Positions 1 to 5,033 of a stretch of 7,856 nucleotides of DNA are shown one piece after another. Where the stretch lies: the NCBI GenBank assembly GCA_903918595.1, contig CAIXFB010000034.1:1-7856 (forward strand), read 5' to 3'. How positions within the stretch are numbered: position 1 is the stretch's first letter; every line of letters begins with the position of its first letter. Source of the DNA: an uncultured Actinomycetes bacterium (GTDB lineage: Bacteria > Actinomycetota > Actinomycetes > S36-B12). Both the position numbers and the translations under genes were made by a program. Below the pieces are notes generated by a model. The model had not been told where the DNA came from and did not search any database. It saw only the letters and a program-made list of their open reading frames with translations.

Positions 1-1
1 C

Positions 2-91
2 CTTGTTCCGGGGAGTGGACCGGACCGATTCCTCGCCCCCGAACTTGCTGCGGCTGGTGAGTATGTGTGGACCATGAAGGTGCCGAAGTAA
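2..91 (+). CDS. Possible C-terminal end of an upstream gene (5' end outside window)
   Basis: The frame beginning at base 2 is open up to a TAA at 89-91 and would encode 29 residues ending in YVWTMKVPK. Codon choice is compatible with a real GC-rich gene, but the stretch is too short to be decisive. The stop lies 24 bp before the GTG of the Fe-S reductase on the same strand, spacing typical of an operon. I do not recognise the family from this tail. It could equally be non-coding leader sequence that is open by chance. Confidence 0.4.
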   Translation, partial: LVPGSGPDRFLAPELAAAGEYVWTMKVPK

Positions 92-115
92 TTCATCAGT
101 AGGTATGTTGAGCCA

Positions 116-2344
116 GTGGATTCAGACATGCTCATTCGCGCCATCGTTGGTCTGGTTATCACCGTCGTGCTTTTGGCCTTCGCGGCCAAACGCGGCTGGT
201 TCCTCTACTCCCTTGCTCGCTCCGGCCAGCCAGCTGTAGGGCGCACCAACGACGCCCCCAAACGAATCGAAGCAGAAGCCACCGAAGTCTTCGGTCAGAA
301 GAAGCTGCTCAAGTGGACCATCCCGGGCATCGCGCACGTTTTCGCATTCTGGGGCTTCCTCATCCTGGGTATCACGGTGATCACCGCCTTCGGTGAACTC
401 GTGATCGAGCACTGGCATGTGCCGATCATTGGCACCTGGCAGGTTGTGCGCTTCATGGAAGACCTCTTCGCCATTTTGGTGGTCGTCGGCATCGTGATGT
501 TTGCGATCATTCGGCTGGCAAACAACCCTGCCAAGAAGGGCCGCGAGTCTCGGTTCTTCGGATCCCACACCAAGGGCGCCTGGCTGGTTCTCGCGATGAT
601 CTTCCTCGTCGTGTTCACGCTGCTGATGTATCGCGGCGCGAAGGTCAACACGATCATCGACACCATCTACGAGAACGACATGGTCGGTGCCTTCGCCTCG
701 TCCTGGTTTGGCTCGGCTCTCGCACCGCTTGGTCTCGAGACCAACCTGTGGGTTGAAACGGTGTTCATCTGGGCGCACGTCACCGTGATTCTGGCGTTCC
801 TCTTGATCGTGTTGCACTCAAAGCACCTACATATCTTCACCTCGCCCATCAACGTCTACACCTCGCGCCGGCCCAACGCGCTCGGACCGCTGCTCCCGAT
901 GTACTACAAGGGCGAGCCAATCAACTTCGAGGATCCGCCCGAGGATGCCCGGTTCGGTAAGGGTCATATCGACGATTTCACGTGGAAGAACTACCTCGAT
1001 TTCATGGCGTGCACCGAGTGCGGCCGTTGCCAGTCGCAGTGCCCTGCGTGGAACACCGGCAAACCGCTCAGCCCCAAGCTGTTGATCCTCGATCTGCGCG
1101 ACAACATGTTCGCGGCCGCTCCTTACTTAATGGCGGCCAGTGGAACTGACACCCCGCAGGGTGAACTTGATGAAAAGGCACTCGAGTCGGCAACGGAGAA
1201 AGCACAACTCGCAGTGACCCGTCCCTTCATTGGTTCTCGCGAGGGCACTGAGCTTGCCGAGGACGACGGCTACACGTTCGACGGCCACCGCGCAATGGGC
1301 ACCGAGCTTCCCGTCATTGCCAACGACGTGCTGTGGAGCTGCACCATGTGTGGCGCGTGCGTCAACCAGTGCCCCGTCGACATCGAGCACGTGGATCACA
1401 TCGCCGACATGCGCCGCAACCAGGTGATGGTCGCCTCAGACTTCCCCAGCGAACTCAACGGTCTGTTCAAGAACATTGAGACCAAGGGCAACCCGTGGGG
1501 TCAGAACGCTGCTGACCGCAACGCCTGGATGACCGAGGTTGATTTCGAGGTCGAGGTGTTCGGGATGAATGGTGAAGAGACCATTCCATCCGATGTTGAC
1601 TACCTGTTCTGGGTCGGTTGCGCCGGTGCGTTCGAAGACCGCGCAAAGAAAACTACCAAGGCCGTTGCTGAACTTCTCAACATTGCTGGCGTCCGGTTCA
1701 TGGTGCTTGGCGATGGTGAGACCTGCACCGGTGACCCTGCTCGTCGCGCTGGTAACGAGTTCTTGTTCCAGATGCAGGCCATGCAGAACGTCGAGATGCT
1801 CAACGGGATCAAGGCGACCAAGATCGTGGTCACGTGCCCGCACTGCCTGAACACCCTCAAGCGCGAGTACCCGCAGAACGGTGGCAACTACGAGGTTGTG
1901 CATCACACCCAACTGCTCAACGATCTCGTCAACGCTGGCCGGCTCACTCCCGTGCAGAGTGTGGATGCGCAAGGCGCCGGGCCTGAGATCACCTACCACG
2001 ATCCCTGCTACCTCGGTCGTCACAACGACATCTATGTGCCTCCGCGCGATCTCATCACCGACACCGGTGCGACGCTCACCGAGATGCCACGCCACGGCGA
2101 TAAGTCCTTCTGCTGCGGCGCCGGTGGTGCACGCATGTGGATGGAGGAGAAGATCGGCACGCAGGTCAACAAGAACCGGGCCGACGAAGCTATCGCAACA
2201 GGTGCCAGCAAGGTTGCCGTTGCCTGCCCGTTCTGCTCCGTGATGCTCAACGACGCAGTGACCGCCCGTCAGCAAGAGGGCACCGCACTGGGCGTTGAGG
2301 TTGTTGATATCGCGACCCTGCTCCTCGAGTCCGCCAAACGCTAA
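116..2344 (+). CDS. etfD: Membrane-bound (Fe-S) oxidoreductase, EtfD/HdrD-like (ETF:quinone-side reductase)
   Basis: The 742-aa protein resembles mycobacterial Rv0338c (EtfD), which genetic work links to EtfBA and fatty-acid oxidation. The inferred role is passing electrons from reduced ETF to the quinone pool at the inner face of the membrane. Residues about 5-240 hold hydrophobic helices like the nitrate reductase gamma/cytochrome b type, with candidate haem histidines (H74, H221, H234, H237). Two [4Fe-4S] motifs follow: C299-C302-C305-C309 and C409-C412-C415-C419. Two cysteine-rich CCG domains come next. The second is complete (C631, C666-C667-G, C704-PF-C707). The first has a single cysteine (C537, in GETCTGDPARR) where the CC pair would stand, plus C502 and C574-PH-C577. 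The start is a GTG with weak AGTAGG at 98-103. ATG at 128, with GGA 7 nt ahead, is a credible alternative that removes four residues. No etfA or etfB is in the window, so the ETF partner is inference. Confidence 0.9.
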   Translation: MDSDMLIRAIVGLVITVVLLAFAAKRGWFLYSLARSGQPAVGRTNDAPKRIEAEATEVFGQKKLLKWTIPGIAHVFAFWGFLILGITVITAFGELVIEHWHVPIIGTWQVVRFMEDLFAILVVVGIVMFAIIRLANNPAKKGRESRFFGSHTKGAWLVLAMIFLVVFTLLMYRGAKVNTIIDTIYENDMVGAFASSWFGSALAPLGLETNLWVETVFIWAHVTVILAFLLIVLHSKHLHIFTSPINVYTSRRPNALGPLLPMYYKGEPINFEDPPEDARFGKGHIDDFTWKNYLDFMACTECGRCQSQCPAWNTGKPLSPKLLILDLRDNMFAAAPYLMAASGTDTPQGELDEKALESATEKAQLAVTRPFIGSREGTELAEDDGYTFDGHRAMGTELPVIANDVLWSCTMCGACVNQCPVDIEHVDHIADMRRNQVMVASDFPSELNGLFKNIETKGNPWGQNAADRNAWMTEVDFEVEVFGMNGEETIPSDVDYLFWVGCAGAFEDRAKKTTKAVAELLNIAGVRFMVLGDGETCTGDPARRAGNEFLFQMQAMQNVEMLNGIKATKIVVTCPHCLNTLKREYPQNGGNYEVVHHTQLLNDLVNAGRLTPVQSVDAQGAGPEITYHDPCYLGRHNDIYVPPRDLITDTGATLTEMPRHGDKSFCCGAGGARMWMEEKIGTQVNKNRADEAIATGASKVAVACPFCSVMLNDAVTARQQEGTALGVEVVDIATLLLESAKR

Positions 2345-2377
2345 ACAACCACTGCCTCTTGGGTTCGAGGCCCAGTA

Positions 2378-2444
2378 GTTCGAGCCTCAAATGAAGGTGC
2401 CGCAGCACTGAATCATCCGTTACACCGTCATTTGGGGCTCGAAC
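2378..2444. repeat. Large imperfect palindrome between etfD and vapBC
   Basis: Left arm 2378-2399 begins GTTCGAGCCTCAAATGA. Right arm 2423-2444 is its reverse complement at 20 of 22 positions, and one mismatch would be a G-U pair in RNA. The loop is 23 nt (2400-2422). Outside lie further arms, TCTTGGG at 2357-2363 and CCCAAGA at 2462-2468, so the folded unit could span about 110 bp. A nested perfect 6+6 palindrome (CTTGGG, G, CCCAAG) occupies 2455-2467. GTTCGAG also recurs directly at 2363-2369. It sits 33 bp after the etfD stop and may end etfD transcription, but it has no U-run. A degenerate mobile palindromic element is the other reading. Confidence 0.7.
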
Positions 2445-2480
2445 TTCACCAGCGCTTGGGGCCCAAGACCCTCTGTGAGG

Positions 2481-2516
2481 AAATGGTAGACAGATTCTAC
2501 GAAAATGGTAGAATCT
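2481..2516. promoter_or_regulatory. Probable VapBC operator: repeated and inverted GTAGA half-sites
   Basis: AAATGGTAGA occurs twice, at 2481-2490 and 2503-2512, exactly 22 bp apart (about two helical turns). Between them lies the inverted half-site TCTAC (2496-2500). AGATTCTAC (2492-2500) and GTAGAATCT (2508-2516) form a perfect 9-bp inverted repeat with a 7-bp spacer. Type II antitoxins with ribbon-helix-helix or AbrB-like domains bind such repeats next to their own promoter and autorepress. Here the repeats cover the predicted -35 and -10, which fits that mode. The identity of the bound protein is inference. Confidence 0.65.
2487..2514 (+). promoter_or_regulatory. Predicted vapBC promoter giving a leaderless mRNA
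   Basis: TAGACA at 2487-2492 matches the -35 consensus TTGACA at 5 of 6 positions. TAGAAT at 2509-2514 fits an actinobacterial -10 (TANNNT). The spacer is 16 bp. Transcription would be expected to start 7 nt after the -10, which is base 2521, the A of the vapB ATG. No Shine-Dalgarno sequence precedes that ATG, so the mRNA is probably leaderless, a common arrangement in actinobacteria. Confidence 0.55.
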
Positions 2517-2520
2517 AAAC

Positions 2521-2766
2521 ATGCTCAATATCAAGGATCCTGAAACTCACCGGTTGGCCAGGGAACTAGCTGACATTGAGGGAACTTCTCTTACTAACGC
2601 CGTCACAAATGCGCTACGTGACGCCCTCGCCGAGCACGCTCGCCGGCGATTAGTCCGGCGCCAAACTCTCACTGCGCTCGTTAACTCCGCCCGTGAAATG
2701 GGCGTCACTCCCACTACTGATCCGATCGCCGAGCTCTACGACCCAGAAACAGGGCTGCCCCGATGA
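2521..2766 (+). CDS. vapB: VapB-family (PSK-type) antitoxin
   Basis: This is an 81-aa protein of the Rv0623-like antitoxin family. The N-terminal half (MLNIKDPETHRLARELADIE, followed by a helix with SLTNAVTNALRDAL) matches the DNA-binding, dimerising part of these antitoxins. The acidic tail ending ELYDPETGLPR resembles the segment that wraps the PIN toxin active site. It neutralises the toxin encoded next to it and is expected to autorepress through the repeats just upstream. The ATG at 2521 has no Shine-Dalgarno and coincides with the predicted transcription start. The stop overlaps the toxin start by 4 bp (ATGA). The length is normal for the family. The gene and its upstream region look more AT-rich than the flanking etfD and putA, as often seen for mobile toxin-antitoxin modules. 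Confidence 0.88.
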   Translation: MLNIKDPETHRLARELADIEGTSLTNAVTNALRDALAEHARRRLVRRQTLTALVNSAREMGVTPTTDPIAELYDPETGLPR

Positions 2767-3140
2767 TCGTCGACTCATCCGTTGCGGTCGCCGTGTGTCT
2801 TGGTGAATCTGATGCAGACGACCTGATCACGATTCTTGAGAATGAGAATCACGTTCGCATGAGCGCCGTGTCGATTGCGGAAGCGGGCATCGTGTTGGAC
2901 TCACGCAAACCTGGTGCTTTCGACTCATTTCTTCATGTGCTTGAAGTCGACGCCATTCCCTTTGATTCAAAGCAAGCCATGTTGGCGCGAGAGGCTTACC
3001 TACGATTCGGTAAAGGCTCAGGTCATGCAGCCCAACTGAACTTCGGTGACTGCCTTTCGTATGCCGCAGCCATCGCGTGTTCAGAACCGCTCTTGTTTAA
3101 GGGAAACGATTTCACCCACACAGACGTTTCGCGTTACTGA
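2763..3140 (+). CDS. vapC: VapC-family PIN-domain ribonuclease toxin
   Basis: This is a 125-aa PIN-domain protein, full length for VapC. The expected acidic metal-binding residues are visible: D4 (MIVDSS), E40 (SAVSIAEAGIVLD), D96 (LNFGDCLSYAAA) and D116 (LFKGNDF). The LNFGDC and PLLFKGNDF segments are characteristic of the Rv0624-like subgroup paired with PSK-type antitoxins. It should act as a Mg2+-dependent endoribonuclease in the cytoplasm, held inactive by VapB. The specific RNA target cannot be read from sequence. The start overlaps the antitoxin stop (ATGA), with AGGG at 2751-2754, 8 nt upstream, as a possible ribosome site, so translation is probably coupled. The gene ends one base before the convergent phosphoribosyltransferase gene. 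All catalytic residues are intact, so the module looks functional. Confidence 0.9.
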   Translation: MIVDSSVAVAVCLGESDADDLITILENENHVRMSAVSIAEAGIVLDSRKPGAFDSFLHVLEVDAIPFDSKQAMLAREAYLRFGKGSGHAAQLNFGDCLSYAAAIACSEPLLFKGNDFTHTDVSRY

Positions 3141-3141
3141 T

Positions 3142-3648
3142 TCACACTGAGGAGCGGCCTTCCTCAGAAACCCGCAGCGGCGGCACCTGAATCCACGGGA
3201 ACCGAATCCACTTATCTGTGCTGCGCCATGCAAGTTCAGGTGGATACGTTGATGCCGGCTTCGAATACAACACCGCAACGCGCACATCAGCATCTGCTGG
3301 CAATAGCTTGCGCACAAAATGCAGTGTGGCGCCAGTGTCAGCAACATCATCTGCAACGAGCACTCGTTTGCCAGAAAGATCTGCAAGGTAAGGCTCTTGC
3401 CCCACCAACACGGGTTCAGGAAGGGTTTCGCCCCGATCTGTATAGAACTCGACGTTCACATGACGCACGTCTTTCAGATCGAGTGCGTATGCAATTCCGG
3501 CTGCGACGAAGAGTCCGCCGCGCACAACACCAAGCACGCAATCAGGAATCCAATTGACATCAACGAGTTGTTGGCCAAGCCAACGGATCCCTTGCCCGAA
3601 CTCCTCGTAGTCGAAAATCTCGAGTTCGGAATCCGGAGGAATCGCCAT
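3142..3648 (-). CDS. Type I phosphoribosyltransferase, Gpt/Hpt1-like (probable purine-base salvage)
   Basis: The 168-aa protein has the PRPP-binding motif of type I phosphoribosyltransferases at residues 96-108 (VLVADDVADTGAT, adjacent acidic pair D100-D101). A pyrophosphate-loop segment lies at 40-49 (GVVRGGLFVA). The C-terminal stretch around DKWIRFPW (145-152) recalls the hood of xanthine-guanine phosphoribosyltransferase (Gpt). The likely reaction is purine base plus PRPP to the nucleoside monophosphate, but base specificity cannot be assigned by eye. The ATG lies 18 nt after the dcd stop on the same strand, so the two are almost certainly co-transcribed. The 5' region folds into a small hairpin containing the GAGG ribosome site. 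The 3' end is convergent with vapC with a 1-bp gap, and a hairpin overlaps its last codons. Confidence 0.85.
   Translation of the reverse strand: MAIPPDSELEIFDYEEFGQGIRWLGQQLVDVNWIPDCVLGVVRGGLFVAAGIAYALDLKDVRHVNVEFYTDRGETLPEPVLVGQEPYLADLSGKRVLVADDVADTGATLHFVRKLLPADADVRVAVLYSKPASTYPPELAWRSTDKWIRFPWIQVPPLRVSEEGRSSV
3147..3167. terminator. Hairpin between convergent vapC and phosphoribosyltransferase
   Basis: CTGAGGA (3147-3153) and TCCTCAG (3161-3167) are a perfect 7-bp inverted repeat around a 7-nt loop. The hairpin starts 6 nt after the vapC stop and lies within the last codons of the opposing gene. It could end vapC transcription and slow or end the opposing transcript. Neither strand shows a U-run after the stem, so a classical intrinsic terminator is not proven. 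Confidence 0.4.
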
Positions 3649-3662
3649 GAGGTGAAAACCTC
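3649..3662 (-). promoter_or_regulatory. Hairpin enclosing the phosphoribosyltransferase Shine-Dalgarno
   Basis: On the minus strand the message reads GAGGT, TTTC, ACCTC and then directly ATG: a perfect 5-bp stem with a 4-nt loop abutting the start codon. The GAGG arm is the only Shine-Dalgarno-like sequence (10 nt before the ATG) and is paired in the hairpin. The dcd stop is only 4 nt upstream of the stem, so a ribosome finishing dcd would melt it. This suggests translational coupling of the two enzymes. Confidence 0.45.
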
Positions 3663-3666
3663 GGTA

Positions 3667-4248
3667 TCAGAGTTGTGTGCGATGGAAGTTCGCGAAGGAA
3701 CGGCTCGGCGTTGGGCCGCGCTGACCCTGGTAACGCGAGCCGTACTTCTCAGAACCGTAAGGATGTTCGGCCGGACTGGACAAGCGGAACAAACAGAGCT
3801 GCCCAATCTTCATCCCGGGGAAGAGTTTGATGGGCAGTGTCGCAACGTTGGACAGCTCGAGGGTCACATGCCCAGAGAAGCCCGGATCGATGAAGCCTGC
3901 GGTGGAGTGGGTGAGCAGTCCAAGACGACCGAGTGAAGATTTGCCCTCAAGACGCCCGGCAATGTCATCAGGAAGTGAGACAACTTCATACGTGGAGCCG
4001 AGCACAAACTCACCCGGATGCAGGATGAACGGCTCATCGCCAATTGGTTCGAGGAGGCGGGTGAGATCTGCCTGTTCGATGCTCGGGTCGATGTGCGGGT
4101 AGCGGTGGTTCTCGAAGACTCGGAACCAGCGATCGAGACGCACGTCGATGCTCGAGGGCTGGATCATCGCCTCGTCGAAGGGTTCGACGCTGACGCGCCC
4201 GGCATTCATTTCAGCGATGAGATCGCGGTCTGAGAGCAGCACGGCCAC
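3667..4248 (-). CDS. dcd: dCTP deaminase, mycobacterial-like bifunctional type (dCTP to dUMP)
   Basis: The 193-aa protein closely matches M. tuberculosis Dcd along its length. It should convert dCTP to dUMP (deaminase plus dUTPase activity), supplying thymidylate synthesis and keeping dUTP low in the cytoplasm. Visible hallmarks are QPSSIDVRLD (30-39), the active-site stretch GKSSLGRLGLLTHSTAGFID (102-121), the catalytic glutamate E131 in ELSN, and the C-terminal lid YQGQRGPTPSRS (173-184). Bifunctionality is inferred from likeness to the mycobacterial enzyme. The longest start is GTG at 4248, 3 nt after the regulator stop. A second GTG at 4242 would give the N-terminus LLSDRDL exactly as in the mycobacterial protein. 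A weak TAACCT (-10-like, minus strand 4254-4249) would start transcription at 4242, so an internal leaderless promoter is possible, but no good -35 is visible. Confidence 0.95.
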   Translation of the reverse strand: MAVLLSDRDLIAEMNAGRVSVEPFDEAMIQPSSIDVRLDRWFRVFENHRYPHIDPSIEQADLTRLLEPIGDEPFILHPGEFVLGSTYEVVSLPDDIAGRLEGKSSLGRLGLLTHSTAGFIDPGFSGHVTLELSNVATLPIKLFPGMKIGQLCLFRLSSPAEHPYGSEKYGSRYQGQRGPTPSRSFANFHRTQL

Positions 4249-4251
4249 AGG

Positions 4252-4992
4252 TTAGCGGCCTTGGGGCATCCGGCGGTACGCCCCTGGAGTAAGACCCAGG
4301 ACCTTGCGGAATTGGCGGGTGAAGGAGCTCTGGTCGTAGAAGCCGCACTCCGCCGAGATCTCTCCCAGGCTCATCGTGGTCGTGGTGATGAGCAGGACCG
4401 CGTGCTCCAGGCGCAGGCGCTGTAGCAGCTGCTGGGGCGGGATGCCGAGGGTGCGGCGGCACAGCCGCTCCAGCTGCGGGGCCGAGATCCCGACCATCTG
4501 CGCCATCTGCGCCACCCGCCATCCGTGGTGAATGTCGGCACGGATCGACGCGATCACCGCGGCGAGGCCGGCGTGTGCGGAATCGACCTGCGCCTGCAGG
4601 TCGATGGACAGGACTCCGACCCCCATGACCTCGCCCGACTCGTTGCGCACTGCCGACTTCGAGGTGACGTACCAGCCGAGGCTGCCGTCGGCTCGAACGA
4701 TCAGTTCCAGATGGTGCTGCAGCGGCTTGCCCGTCCTTAGTACAGATTCGTCCTGTCGGGAATATGACGACGCAAGCTCGGGCGAGAAGAGTTCTTCCAC
4801 CGTGCGCCCAACGATGCTCGCCGCTGGCAGGCCCACCCGGTCGCTGAATCCCGTATTAACGAACACATATCTGCCGTCTCGAGACTTCACAGCAGCCATT
4901 AGCTGCGGGACGCCCTCGACCAACTCGATGAATGCCTGGGCCGCAGACAGGCCTCCCAGGTCACTCGCTCTTGGTACTAATTCGACAGGCAC
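4252..4992 (-). CDS. AraC-family transcriptional regulator with N-terminal PAS sensor domain
   Basis: With the GTG at 4992 the protein has 246 residues. The first half is a PAS-like fold (VEGVPQLMAAVKSRDGRYVF, then VGLPAASIVGRTVEELF, and GVLSIDLQ at the end), a likely small-molecule or redox sensor. The last 100 residues carry two helix-turn-helix units of the AraC type, with the signature ISAECGFYDQSSFTRQF followed by GLTPGAYRR. It lies head-to-head with putA, so control of proline use is the obvious inferred role, and autoregulation is likely. Start choice is uncertain. The frame is open to a TTG at 5076, which would overlap putA by 43 bp and add a cysteine-rich leader unlike a PAS protein. 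TTG at 5010 is also possible. GTG 4992 has GAGAG 7 nt upstream and leaves 41 bp to putA. It runs into dcd with a 3-nt gap. The ligand is unknown. Confidence 0.85.
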   Translation of the reverse strand: MPVELVPRASDLGGLSAAQAFIELVEGVPQLMAAVKSRDGRYVFVNTGFSDRVGLPAASIVGRTVEELFSPELASSYSRQDESVLRTGKPLQHHLELIVRADGSLGWYVTSKSAVRNESGEVMGVGVLSIDLQAQVDSAHAGLAAVIASIRADIHHGWRVAQMAQMVGISAPQLERLCRRTLGIPPQQLLQRLRLEHAVLLITTTTMSLGEISAECGFYDQSSFTRQFRKVLGLTPGAYRRMPQGR

Positions 4993-5033
4993 AGGTGCAC
5001 TCTCGCACAAGACGGCACTGCTGTGATGGCAGC
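4993..5033. promoter_or_regulatory. 41-bp divergent control region between regulator and putA
   Basis: This is the only sequence between the two divergent start codons chosen here. GCAC occurs four times at 4989, 4997, 5005 and 5015 (steps of 8, 8 and 10 bp), one copy within the palindrome GTGCAC (4995-5000). TGCTG (5019-5023) and CAGCA (5030-5034) form a 5-bp inverted repeat touching the putA ATG. TGTGAT at 5022-5027 is 4 of 6 to a -10 and would start transcription at the putA ATG (5034), but no -35 is recognisable. Binding by the AraC-type protein is inference. Confidence 0.4.

Noticed and set aside
74..88. ATGAAGGTGCCG-AG shared between 74-88 and 2391-2405 (14 of 15 bases), flanking etfD
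   Set aside because: About one such near-match pair is expected by chance in a window of this size, and the surrounding bases do not align. Not good evidence for a duplicated element.
122..817. Long minus-strand open frame opposite the membrane part of etfD
   Set aside because: It is antisense to a clear transmembrane coding sequence, and its composition (rich in H, D, R and E) is that of a mirror frame in GC-rich DNA. No domain is visible.
1436..2275. 279-codon minus-strand open frame opposite the CCG domains of etfD
   Set aside because: It is antisense to conserved Fe-S motifs and has no recognisable motif. Long antisense frames are common in GC-rich genes.
2359..2375. T-arm-like fragment (TTGGG, TTCGAGG loop, CCCAG) suggesting a tRNA remnant
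   Set aside because: No anticodon arm, D-arm or acceptor stem is found on either side. The GTTCGAG unit is explained by the surrounding repeats, so no tRNA is called.
3319..3936. 205-codon plus-strand open frame across the phosphoribosyltransferase and dcd genes
   Set aside because: It crosses two well-supported minus-strand genes and their junction, and the translation has no domain-like pattern.
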